Part shown: in pieces, positions 22,986 to 31,117 of the stretch | How positions within the stretch are numbered: the stretch's first letter is position 1 | How the letters are laid out: each line of letters starts with the position of its first letter | Assembly: GCA_963701325.1 (NCBI GenBank) | Contig: OY969604.1 | Location: 2,728,001 to 2,792,000 of the forward strand | Source: Bog-756 sp963701325 | Lineage (GTDB): Bacteria > Actinomycetota > Acidimicrobiia > Acidimicrobiales > RAAP-2 | DNA length: 64,000 nucleotides | Direction: 5' to 3' | Made by a program: the position numbers and the translations under genes | The notes under the pieces: model-generated | The model's input: the letters and a program-made list of their open reading frames with translations, nothing else | Databases searched by the model: none | Told to the model about the DNA's origin: nothing

Positions 22986-24580
22986 CGGCGGGTTCCGCTC
23001 GGTTGATCGCGCTTTTTCGGCATCGTGAGCTCCCGGGTGACGACCTTGCCGGCCGCGTTGCGTGGTAGCGCGTCGACGATGCTCAGGTTGCGGGGCACCT
23101 TGTAGTCGGCGAGCCGCTCGAGGAGGAAGGCCCGCAGTTCCTCGGGCGAGGTGTGGGAGTCCTCCCGCAGGACCACCCAGGCGGCAACGTCCTCTCCCAG
23201 GACATCGTGGGGGATGCCGGCAACGGCCGCCTCGACCACATCCGGGTGGGCATAGAGGACCTCCTCGATCTCCCGCGGGACGATGTTGTTGCCACCCCGG
23301 ATGATCAGCTCCTTGCTGCGCCCGGTGATCCAGAGGAAGCCGTCCGCATCCAGGTAGCCCAGATCGCCGCTGTGCAGCCAACCGTCCTGCCAGGTCTGAT
23401 CGGTGGCTGCCGGCTCCTTGAAGTACTCGCGCTGCGGTTCGGGCCCGCGCACGGTGATCTCGCCCTCCACACCGAGCCCGGCGGCCGCGCCACGCCCGTC
23501 GACGATACGGACCTCGACCCCCGGAAGTGGTCGACCCACCGAGCCCAGGTGGCGCCCGCGATCCTTGGAGGGTGAGCGGGTCACCGCACCGAACTCGGTC
23601 ATGCCGTAGCCGACCATGACCTCGGTTCCCGGCAGGCCGGCTCCGAGTCTCTCCAGCGTGGCCCGGGCGATGGGTGCCCCGCCGATGGTGAGCGCGGCCA
23701 GGCTCGAGAGGTCCGCCCCGTCGAAGCGCGGGTGCGCCACGATGAGCTGTGCCATGGCCGGAACCAGGAAGGCCGCTACGGGTCGCCGGTCTTCGACCAC
23801 CGACAACCATCGGCCGGCGTCGAAGCGGGGGAGGTACCACCCGCTCAGCCCGCCCAACATCGGGCCGTGGATGAGCAGGGCGCCACTCGTCGTCGAGAAG
23901 GGCGAGCAGGTCAGGAAGCCCAGCCCCAGCCAGTGGGGAGGCACTCCTGCCGCCTGTCCGGAGCTCCGACGCACCACCACCGCCTTGGGCGCAGCGGTGG
24001 TACCCGACGTGTACATGATGTCCGCTGGCGCTCCCGGCTCCGGACCCGCCGGCAGCGCCGAGGCGTCGGCGTGGAGCAGCCCCGACCAGTCGGGGGCGTC
24101 CGGACTGCCCGTGCTGGCGACCACCCGGATCGTCGGTGCCTCGTCGGTCAGGCCGTCCAGGGAGATCCCGATGTCGACGTCGCGGCCGGCCAGCACGACG
24201 CTGGGCTCGGCATGGGCGACGATTGCGCGGAGCTCTGGCGGGGCCAACCGAGTATTGACCGGGACGGCGACGGCACCGCTCCGGTGGATGGCCGCATAGG
24301 CGATGAGCCAGGGGAGGGGCTCATCGAGACCGACGGCCAGGATCACCCGCCCGCCGGGGTCGAGGCCGCGCTCGAGGAGCCCCCTGGCCAGTTGGTTGGC
24401 CCGGCTGTTCCAGTCGAGGAAGGTCAGGTCGGACCCGTCGGCCAGGTTGCGCCAGGCGACGGCGTCCGGGTGGCTCTCGGCCATCGCCTCGATGGCGTCG
24501 GAATCACGTCCGCCCCCGTGTGGTGTCAGCCCCGGTGTCCGGTCGCCCGGGTCGGCCCGGCCGGCTGGTCCGCCGGTCAA
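22982..24580 (-). CDS. Acyl-CoA synthetase (AMP-forming, ANL superfamily)
   Basis: About 532 residues. The P-loop is MYTSGTTAAPKAVVV, then VMVGYGMTEFGAVTRS, and the hinge region is LHSGDLGYLDADGFLWITGRSKELII in two blocks. The C-terminal catalytic Lys lies in LPRNAAGKVVTREL. The start is uncertain: TTG 24580 overlaps the phosphotriesterase stop, and ATG 24484 gives a shorter N terminus. It activates a carboxylic acid to its CoA thioester; the neighbouring crotonase would act next. The substrate class, aromatic or aliphatic, is not clear from the sequence. Confidence 0.87.
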   Translation of the reverse strand: MTGGPAGRADPGDRTPGLTPHGGGRDSDAIEAMAESHPDAVAWRNLADGSDLTFLDWNSRANQLARGLLERGLDPGGRVILAVGLDEPLPWLIAYAAIHRSGAVAVPVNTRLAPPELRAIVAHAEPSVVLAGRDVDIGISLDGLTDEAPTIRVVASTGSPDAPDWSGLLHADASALPAGPEPGAPADIMYTSGTTAAPKAVVVRRSSGQAAGVPPHWLGLGFLTCSPFSTTSGALLIHGPMLGGLSGWYLPRFDAGRWLSVVEDRRPVAAFLVPAMAQLIVAHPRFDGADLSSLAALTIGGAPIARATLERLGAGLPGTEVMVGYGMTEFGAVTRSPSKDRGRHLGSVGRPLPGVEVRIVDGRGAAAGLGVEGEITVRGPEPQREYFKEPAATDQTWQDGWLHSGDLGYLDADGFLWITGRSKELIIRGGNNIVPREIEEVLYAHPDVVEAAVAGIPHDVLGEDVAAWVVLREDSHTSPEELRAFLLERLADYKVPRNLSIVDALPRNAAGKVVTRELTMPKKRDQPSGTRR

Positions 24581-25548
24581 TACGGCTCGCCGCCTTCGAG
24601 GATCCGGCGCGGATTGTCCACCATCATCGTGCTGATGTCCTCGTCCCCGATGCCCATGCGCCGCATCTCGGGCAGGACGTCCTGGGGGATGTGGGTCCAC
24701 CGCCATTCCTTCCAGGCGCCGGCCATCGAGGCGGGGAACCAGTCGACGTGGCACATCGCGTCGTGGGAGAGGACGATGCGATCGGCGTGCCCGCGGTCGC
24801 ACAGCACCTTGACCGACTCGATGCGCTCGGCCATCGAGAAGGTTCCGATGCCGAAATGGTCGAAGCCCAGATAGGAGCCGTTCGCCAGGAGGGCCTCGTG
24901 ATAGGCCGTGTCCAGCGTGCCGCCGGAGTGGCCGATGACGACCCGGGAGAGGTCGACCCCCTCTTCGGCCAGGATGCGCTGCTGCTCGAGCCCCCACGGT
25001 TGCGGGGGGGTGGGCGTGTGGGTGGTGATCGGGACGCCGGTCGCCCGGTGGGCCTTGGCCACCGCCCGCAGGACCCGCTCCACCCCCGGGGTGATGCCCG
25101 GTTTGTCCGTCGCGCACTTGAGGATCCCGGCGCGCACCCCGCTGTCGCCGACACCCTCCCGGATCTCTCGGACGAAGAGCTCGGTCATCGGTTCCGGGCC
25201 TCCGAAGACGGTGTCCGGGCCGCGGAAGTGGAAGAACATCGGCACGTCGTTGTAGGTGTACACACCGGTTGCGGCGACGATGTTGATCTCGGGCACCTGC
25301 TCGGCCACGGCGGCGATGCGGGCGATGTTCCGCCCGAGGCCGATGACGGTGAGGTCGACGATCGTGTCGATCCCACTGGCCTTCAGATCGTGCAGGCGCT
25401 GCACCGCGAGGGATCGGGCGCCGTCCTCGTCCCACTCCTCCGAGGTCTTCTCGATCTCCGGGCTCAGGACGAAGACATGCTCGTGCATCAGGGTCGATCC
25501 GAGTGCTGTGCCCTCGATCGGACCCAGCACCGTGTTCACTGTCGGCAC
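24577..25548 (-). CDS. Phosphotriesterase/lactonase-family metal hydrolase
   Basis: 323 residues from GTG 25548, whose N terminus MPTVNTVLGPIEGTALG is typical. Metal ligands are in LMHEHVFVLSPE (HxH), the carboxylated-Lys position is in AGILKCATDKPG, and VPITTHTPT, VVIGHSGGTLD and VLSHDAMCHVDW provide the remaining His and Asp. Many family members hydrolyse lactones rather than organophosphates. Overlap with the CoA-ligase gene suggests ring opening or ester cleavage that releases an acid for activation. It is the first gene of the operon. Confidence 0.86.
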   Translation of the reverse strand: MPTVNTVLGPIEGTALGSTLMHEHVFVLSPEIEKTSEEWDEDGARSLAVQRLHDLKASGIDTIVDLTVIGLGRNIARIAAVAEQVPEINIVAATGVYTYNDVPMFFHFRGPDTVFGGPEPMTELFVREIREGVGDSGVRAGILKCATDKPGITPGVERVLRAVAKAHRATGVPITTHTPTPPQPWGLEQQRILAEEGVDLSRVVIGHSGGTLDTAYHEALLANGSYLGFDHFGIGTFSMAERIESVKVLCDRGHADRIVLSHDAMCHVDWFPASMAGAWKEWRWTHIPQDVLPEMRRMGIGDEDISTMMVDNPRRILEGGEPY

Positions 25549-25699
25549 GCCACCCCCATGGATCGTTCCAGCCGGTCCCGAATGTGACGTCAACAGCCAC
25601 GTCACGTGTTCATTGACGGGAGCCTTCCCGGGCCCAGTATGGCCGATGGCTGACAGCGGCGTCAGGGTCGGCGGTGCCCATCAAGTCACGGAGTGAGGT

Positions 25700-26035
25700 C
25701 TACGACGAAGACGGCTTGGTCACTGTCCAGCCACGACGCTCGAGCTCGGCTGCGAGTTGCTCTGCGGGGACGCGGCGGAGCAATTGGTCCGCCGCCGACT
25801 GCCGTGGTGCTGGGACCACTGTGGTTGCAGCCCCATCGGAGTCGGCATCCTGGAGCCGCTCGATGAACGCCGCCGCCTCATCGCGGGTGAACTTCCCGTT
25901 CCCCTGACGCTGGGTGAACGCCATCGGGCCGCGTGCGTCGCGGAACCCGGTGTGGCCGGCTGCCTCGAGGAGGGCCAGGAGCTCTTGGAGCTGTCTCGCC
26001 GTGGCCGGGGGGCCCGACTGTTGACCGAACGCCAT
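25700..26035 (-). CDS. Conserved hypothetical protein
   Basis: 111 residues from ATG 26035. MAFGQQSGPPATARQLQEL begins a helical region, GHTGFRDARGPMAFTQRQGNGKFTRDEAAAFIERLQ suggests a small binding motif in two blocks, and the C terminus (AEQLAAELERRGWTV) is helical. I recall similar small proteins in actinobacteria without assigned function. It has no membrane segment or cysteine pair. It stands between the phosphotriesterase operon and the ECF42 unit and is divergent from the latter. Confidence 0.6.
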   Translation of the reverse strand: MAFGQQSGPPATARQLQELLALLEAAGHTGFRDARGPMAFTQRQGNGKFTRDEAAAFIERLQDADSDGAATTVVPAPRQSAADQLLRRVPAEQLAAELERRGWTVTKPSSS

Positions 26036-26162
26036 GGTGGGCAGTCTTGTCGACCGTCGCGGCGCCGCGTTCGACCGCAGTGGAGCGGTCGGGCTGCTGG
26101 TGTCGCAACAGACGGGTCGATCGGAACCCGCCGGTCGCTTTTCTGATATTTCTCCACCCGTG

Positions 26163-26188
26163 TGTCGATTCGGGCCCGGTCCGTTCGA
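26163..26188 (+). promoter_or_regulatory. Candidate ECF42 sigma-factor promoter
   Basis: TGTCGA at 26163-26168 and CGA at 26186-26188 are separated by 17 nt. This matches the -35 TGTCGA and -10 CGA elements that I recall for ECF42-type promoters in Streptomyces. It is 56 bp before the DGPF gene, whose sigma factor lies next, so the unit is probably autoregulated. Confidence 0.55.
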
Positions 26189-26243
26189 CGCTCTGTCAGA
26201 GTGAGGCGAGAGCCGCCCACGCAGAAGAGAAACGGAGCAGCGC

Positions 26244-26585
26244 ATGCGATTCCTGGGATACACCCTGGCCAATGAGGCGGAGACCCCGACCGAGCCCTCG
26301 TCGCCCGACCTGTACGAGAAGATGGGTCGGTTCGTGGAGGAGGCGACCAAGGCCGGCGTGATCGTGGCAACCGGTGGCATCGCCCCGACGTCCGAGGGCG
26401 CCCGGATCAGCCTGAAGGATGGCGAGTACACGGTCGTCGACGGGCCCTTCGCCGAGGCCAAGGAGTTGGTGGGCGGCTGGGCGCTCATGGAGTGCCGCGA
26501 TCTGCCCGAGGCCGTCGAGTGGTCCAAGCGCTTCCTCGGCGTCCTGGGCGAGGGCGAGGTGCGCGTCCGCCCTGTCTTCGGCTGA
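26244..26585 (+). CDS. DGPF/YCII-related protein partnered with ECF42
   Basis: 113 residues. It contains the defining VVDGPFAEAKELVGGWALMEC stretch (read VVDGPFAEAKE, then GGWALMEC) and a C-terminal VRVRPVF. The YCII fold is a small ferredoxin-like barrel. Such proteins are routinely encoded next to ECF42 sigma factors, although their role is unknown. Its promoter carries an ECF42-like element. The sigma gene follows 61 bp downstream. Confidence 0.88.
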   Translation: MRFLGYTLANEAETPTEPSSPDLYEKMGRFVEEATKAGVIVATGGIAPTSEGARISLKDGEYTVVDGPFAEAKELVGGWALMECRDLPEAVEWSKRFLGVLGEGEVRVRPVFG

Positions 26586-26646
26586 CGCCACGGCGGCGCC
26601 GGCCCTCTTCCTGCCGGATGGACGACGCGGTGGTTGAATCGGTGGC

Positions 26647-27924
26647 ATGCCGGCTACCGACTCGACTGCCGCGATCGAGGCCGTCTACCGGGTCGAGTTT
26701 CCCCGGGTGGTCGCGGTACTGGCCGCCTTCACCGGCGACATGGCTCTGGCCGAGGAGCTCGCCCAGGATGCGCTGGTGGACGCGCTCCGCCAGTGGCCCC
26801 GAGACGGGACCCCACGCAACCCCGGGGCGTGGCTCACCGCCGTGGGGAAGCGAAAGGCGATCGACGTCTTCCGCCGCAACCGCACGTTGGCGGCCAAGTA
26901 CACCCAGATCGGGCGCGAACAAGCGGGCCGTTCGACTCCCGACGACGGGGACGACGTTGCGCTCGGGGTGGTGTCGAGCGAGGAGATCGACGACGACCGC
27001 GTTCGCCTGATCTTCGTCGCCTGCCACCCCGTCCTTCCCATGCCCGCCCGGGTGGCGCTGACCCTGCGTCTCGTCGGCGGGCTCACGGTGCCCGAGATCG
27101 CCCGGGCCTACGTCGTCCCCGAGGCCACGATCGCGCAGCGCATCGTGCGGGCCAAGAAGGCCATCGCCCGGGCCGGCGTCCCGTTCGAGGTCCCGGTCGG
27201 CGAGGACCGCCTGACGCGCCTGGATGCCGTGCTCGAGGTCATCTACCTCATCTTCAACGAGGGCTACTCGGCGACCGTGGGCGACGACTGGGTACGCCCC
27301 GAACTCTGCGGCGAGGCGCTCCGCCTCGGCCGCGTGCTCGCCGCCCTCATGCCCGGCGAATCCGAGGTCCACGGCCTCGTCGCCCTCATGGAGCTCCAGT
27401 CCTCCCGTCTGGGTGCCCGCGTCGGACCCGCGGGTGTGCCGGTCCTGCTCCTCGACCAGGATCGCCGTAGGTGGGACCGTCTCCACATCGGGCGGGGCGA
27501 GGCCGCGCTGGCCCGGGCCGACGAGCTCGCCGACACCCCGGGTCCCTATGCGTTGCAGGCCGCCATCGCCGCCTGCCATACCCGTTCGTTCCGGCCGGAG
27601 GAGACCGATTGGGACGAGCTGGTCGCCCTCTACACGGCGCTTGCCCGCGCCACACCCTCGCCGATCGTCGAGCTCAACCGTGCGGTCGCTGTCTCGTGGG
27701 CCTCGGGGCCCGCAGAAGCCCTGGTCCTGGTGGACGTCCTCGTCGGTACCGGCACGCTCGAGCGCTACCACCTCCTGTACAGCGTGCGGGGCGACCTGCT
27801 CGACCGGCTGGGCCGCTACGGAGAGGCGGCGTCGGAGTTCGAACGCGCGGCGGCATTGGCCACCAATGGCCAGGAGCGCGCCCTCCTGACCGAGCGCGCC
27901 CGGGCCAATCGCAACAGGGGTTGA
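26647..27924 (+). CDS. ECF42-group RNA polymerase sigma factor
   Basis: 425 residues, much longer than ordinary ECF factors. Sigma region 2 is in AVYRVEFPRVVAVLAAF to LVDALRQWP, with a RKAIDVFRRNR segment. Region 4 is near TLRLVGGLTVPEIARAYVVPEATIAQRIVRAKKAI. After about residue 190 comes the extended C-terminal domain typical of this group (VIYLIFNEGYSAT, LMELQSSRLGARV and TPSPIVELNRAVAV), which has TPR-like helices and no anti-sigma factor. DGPF neighbour and target-like promoter support the assignment. Confidence 0.9.
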   Translation: MPATDSTAAIEAVYRVEFPRVVAVLAAFTGDMALAEELAQDALVDALRQWPRDGTPRNPGAWLTAVGKRKAIDVFRRNRTLAAKYTQIGREQAGRSTPDDGDDVALGVVSSEEIDDDRVRLIFVACHPVLPMPARVALTLRLVGGLTVPEIARAYVVPEATIAQRIVRAKKAIARAGVPFEVPVGEDRLTRLDAVLEVIYLIFNEGYSATVGDDWVRPELCGEALRLGRVLAALMPGESEVHGLVALMELQSSRLGARVGPAGVPVLLLDQDRRRWDRLHIGRGEAALARADELADTPGPYALQAAIAACHTRSFRPEETDWDELVALYTALARATPSPIVELNRAVAVSWASGPAEALVLVDVLVGTGTLERYHLLYSVRGDLLDRLGRYGEAASEFERAAALATNGQERALLTERARANRNRG

Positions 27925-28071
27925 ATCTTGGGCTGATGGTTTTCACCGCTCCGGCATCTGCTGCTGGACACCACGAAGGACACCCAGACACGGCGGTGGG
28001 GTTAACCCCACTGCAAAGACGCCGACTAGCGGTATTCCACTGAAGAGGGCGTTCCCTTACCGTTGGTTGTG

Positions 28072-29013
28072 ATGATCACGACACACGCACTGACCAAACG
28101 GTATGGCGACGCAACAGCTGTCGACCACCTGACCTTCGAGGTCCCACCCGGTCTGGTGACCGGATTCCTCGGGCCGAACGGGTCCGGTAAGTCGACGACG
28201 ATGCGCATGGTCGTTGGCCTCGACCTCCCCGACTCCGGGTCGGCGCTGATCGGCGGCAAGTCCTACAGCGAGTTGGACTGGCCACTCCGAGAGGTCGGCG
28301 CCCTGCTCGACGCGAAGGCGTTCCACCCGGCTCGTAGCGCCCGCAACCACCTCCTCTGGTTGGCGCTCGCCAACGACATCTCGGTCGCCCGGGTCGAGCA
28401 AGTCCTCGATCAAGTCGGGTTGAGCTCCGTTGCCAATCGACGGGTCGGGAAATTCTCGCTGGGCATGACCCAGCGGCTGGGTATCGCCGCGGCCCTGCTC
28501 GGTGACCCCGGCGTCCTGCTCTTCGACGAGCCGGTCAACGGCCTCGATCCCGAGGGCATCCGGTGGGTCCGTCACTTCCTCCGCGACCTGGCAAAGGAGG
28601 GGCGGACCGTGCTGGTGTCGAGCCACCTGATCAGCGAGATGTCGCTGACCGCCGACCGGCTGGTCGTGATCGGCCGAGGCCGGCTGATTGCCGAGACCAG
28701 CGTGGCTGATTTCATCGCCAGGAGCGGCGGGGCCGCCGTCAAGCTCGTCACGCCCGACCCGACAGCGTTCGCTGCGGCGCTCTCTGCTGCGGGAGCCAAG
28801 ATCGAGAACGGCGACGGGTCTTTGACCGTCGAGGGGCTGACGTCATCGCAGATCGGCGACTTGGCCACTCACCGCGGCCTCCGGATCCACGAGCTGACGC
28901 CGATCACCGCATCGCTCGAGGACGCATTCATGGAACTGACCCAGGACGAGGTCGAATTCCGCCCGTCGACGATGCCCGGCACGGTTTCTGTCGGGGAGAA
29001 GGAGTCACGATGA
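28072..29013 (+). CDS. ABC exporter ATP-binding protein
   Basis: 313 residues from ATG 28072. Walker A is GPNGSGKS (around residue 37), the signature is FSLGMTQRLGIAAALL, Walker B is VLLFDEP followed by NGLDPEGI. The C-terminal extension ends in ITASLEDAFMELTQ, the pattern of BcrA/drug-export type ATPases. Alternative starts at GTG 28069 and TTG 28063 are in frame. It overlaps the permease by ATGA. No regulator is adjacent; the sigma gene ends about 150 bp upstream. Confidence 0.88.
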   Translation: MITTHALTKRYGDATAVDHLTFEVPPGLVTGFLGPNGSGKSTTMRMVVGLDLPDSGSALIGGKSYSELDWPLREVGALLDAKAFHPARSARNHLLWLALANDISVARVEQVLDQVGLSSVANRRVGKFSLGMTQRLGIAAALLGDPGVLLFDEPVNGLDPEGIRWVRHFLRDLAKEGRTVLVSSHLISEMSLTADRLVVIGRGRLIAETSVADFIARSGGAAVKLVTPDPTAFAAALSAAGAKIENGDGSLTVEGLTSSQIGDLATHRGLRIHELTPITASLEDAFMELTQDEVEFRPSTMPGTVSVGEKESR

Positions 29014-29819
29014 CCACCGAGATGCTTCTGAACGTCCCGCCGGGGCACTACCGCGTCAAGCACGTGGCCCGGTCAGAGATCGCCAAGATCTTGACCCTGC
29101 GATCGACGGCGATCACCCTCGGCCTCACCTTTGTCGCCTGCCTCCTGGTGACGGGTCTGGTGGCGCACAGCGCATTGCACCATGATCCCGGTTGGTACGG
29201 CGGCTTCGACCCCACACAGACATCTCTGACCGGCATGATCACCGTTGCCCTCACCGGCGGCGTGTTCGGAGCGTTGCTGATCACGGGCGAGTATTCGAGT
29301 GGCACCATCCGCACCACGTTGGCGGCCACTCCGAAGCGGCCGCTCCTGCTCGCCACGAAGATGGGAGTCACCGCCGTGCTCACCGTGGTGTTCTGCGAGG
29401 CCCTCAGCTTCGTCTCGTTCTTCCTCGGCCAGGCCATCCTCTCTGGCGGCGGGGCACCGTCAGCCACGCTGGCATCGCCCGGCGCGGCGCGGGCCGTGAT
29501 CATGACCGGCCTGTTCATCTCGCTCCTCGCTCTCATGTCCTTCGGTTTCGGACTCGTCTTCCGCAGCACTGCGGCGGCGATCGCTGCGTTCGTCGGGGTG
29601 ATCTTCGTCCTCCCGCTCGTGATGCAAGGAATTTCGCAGAGCGGGGTCCGCTACCTGCCGACCAATATCCTCACCAACTCGATCATGTCCACGGTCAACC
29701 AGGGGCAGGGTGGTCCCGGGGGACCGGTCTCCCCGATCGAAGGGTTGTTGCTGATGACCCTCTATGTCGCGATTGCCCTTGCTGTTGGCGCGGCGGTCTT
29801 CGTCCGGAATGACGCTTGA
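29010..29819 (+). CDS. ABC-2 type permease
   Basis: 269 residues. Six hydrophobic segments are visible, beginning with LRSTAITLGLTFVACLLVTGLVA and ending with LLMTLYVAIALAVGAAVFV. The LITGEYSSGTIRTTLAATPKR block between the second and third helices is the permease motif shared by antibiotic-export ABC-2 systems. It forms a complete exporter with the ATPase upstream. Confidence 0.86.
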   Translation: MTTEMLLNVPPGHYRVKHVARSEIAKILTLRSTAITLGLTFVACLLVTGLVAHSALHHDPGWYGGFDPTQTSLTGMITVALTGGVFGALLITGEYSSGTIRTTLAATPKRPLLLATKMGVTAVLTVVFCEALSFVSFFLGQAILSGGGAPSATLASPGAARAVIMTGLFISLLALMSFGFGLVFRSTAAAIAAFVGVIFVLPLVMQGISQSGVRYLPTNILTNSIMSTVNQGQGGPGGPVSPIEGLLLMTLYVAIALAVGAAVFVRNDA

Positions 29820-29865
29820 CGCGCTGACGCAGGACAGCAAACGGGGTGAACGTACTGACCAGTGT

Positions 29866-30735
29866 TCAGCCTTCGAGCGCGGCGGCCAGACGCTGTCTGG
29901 CGTCCTCCACGGCTCCCGGGAGCGTCTCTTCGTAGTACGGGATGAACCAAATCGTCTGCTCGACTACCCAGCCCCGGGCTCGTGCCCACGTCGCCTCGTC
30001 AAAACCGAGCGTCCGGCGGAAGACGTCCCGTGCCTCGGGTGGGAGCGCCCACGCCAACATCGCGTCACAGGCCGGATCTCCGATACCTGTTCCTGCCCAA
30101 TCGATCACGCCCGCCAACCTGTCATCCTCGACGAGGATGTTCCCTGGCAGCAGATCGCCGTGAATCCAGACGGGTTCTCCGTCCCACGGTCCGGCATCGA
30201 GAGCCACCTCCCACACTGAACGTGCTCGCCCGCGGTCGACGACGTCGTCCAGTTGCTCGATCCCGAGGCGCGTTGCCTGGTCGCGATCCGCCATTGCCAG
30301 ACCCCTGTTCCGTGGCGTCGGTCCTCCCTCTGGAGGGATTCGTTCGAGGGCGAGAACGAACTCGGCCACGTCACGGGCGAGCTCTAGCGTCGCCGGCTGG
30401 TCCCACTGATCCAAGCTGGTGCCCTCCAGCCACGGATAGACGAGCCAGGGATACGGATAGCCGTCGCCGGGCTCCCCCTTTGCCAGTGCGACTGGAAGAG
30501 CGACAGGGAGATCGGGGGCGAGCCGACCGAGCCAGTCGAACTCTCTCGCGATCTGTGCAACAGCCCAGTGGATGCGAGGAAGGCGGATGCCCATGTCGTC
30601 ACCGAGCCGGTAGATGGCATTATCGGTTCCTGAGTCAGGCAACCGTTCCAGTGACTTCTCAGACCACTGAGGAAGCTGCGATGCAAGGAGGCTGCGAACC
30701 GTCGCATCGTCGACACTGACCTCGTCCGTGTGCAT
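29866..30735 (-). CDS. Aminoglycoside-phosphotransferase-like kinase
   Basis: 289 residues from ATG 30735 (ATG 30759 is an in-frame alternative). The kinase loop is IHGDLLPGNILVEDD (Brenner motif, catalytic Asp and Asn), and the DxG equivalent is GVIDWAGTGIGDPACDAMLAWA. RLPRIHWAVAQIAREFDWL is the ATP-binding part. These match the APH superfamily, which covers antibiotic and many metabolic kinases. No resistance can be inferred from sequence alone. It is monocistronic and convergent with the ABC exporter. Confidence 0.82.
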   Translation of the reverse strand: MHTDEVSVDDATVRSLLASQLPQWSEKSLERLPDSGTDNAIYRLGDDMGIRLPRIHWAVAQIAREFDWLGRLAPDLPVALPVALAKGEPGDGYPYPWLVYPWLEGTSLDQWDQPATLELARDVAEFVLALERIPPEGGPTPRNRGLAMADRDQATRLGIEQLDDVVDRGRARSVWEVALDAGPWDGEPVWIHGDLLPGNILVEDDRLAGVIDWAGTGIGDPACDAMLAWALPPEARDVFRRTLGFDEATWARARGWVVEQTIWFIPYYEETLPGAVEDARQRLAAALEG

Positions 30736-31117
30736 CTTGGGACGGTTTGGCTCAGCCATCGACTGCTTCCACCACCCGCGTCTCTAGCACTGAACGAACG
30801 AGAGCAGCCGAAATGTCTTGACGGACCTGCTGGGACACTATTCGAACCCTCCGTCAAGCCTCACTTATCTGTTGGAAGAACTGAGCGTGCCGATTACGAG
30901 GGAAGGATCTCGGCCGGTTGCGCTAATGTCCGATAGCCGTTGAGACGTTGAGGAATTGCGCAGCACGTCGTCATCCCGTCGACGAGGTGGCATCGCGCAA
31001 TACGTGGGAGGGATCGGATGGATCCGAGATCTACGAGCCACCGTGGTCCCAGTTTGATCGCCGTGCTCCCTCTGTGACGGTGGCGTATCCGCATTGGCGC
31101 GCAGGATTGCAATCGAC
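30736..31117. other. Intergenic region between divergent genes
   Basis: About 380 bases lie between the phosphotransferase and the secreted hydrolase. I see no frame with coding character, no clear palindrome and no RNA motif. The base composition is less GC-rich than the neighbouring genes. It presumably holds both promoters. Confidence 0.4.
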
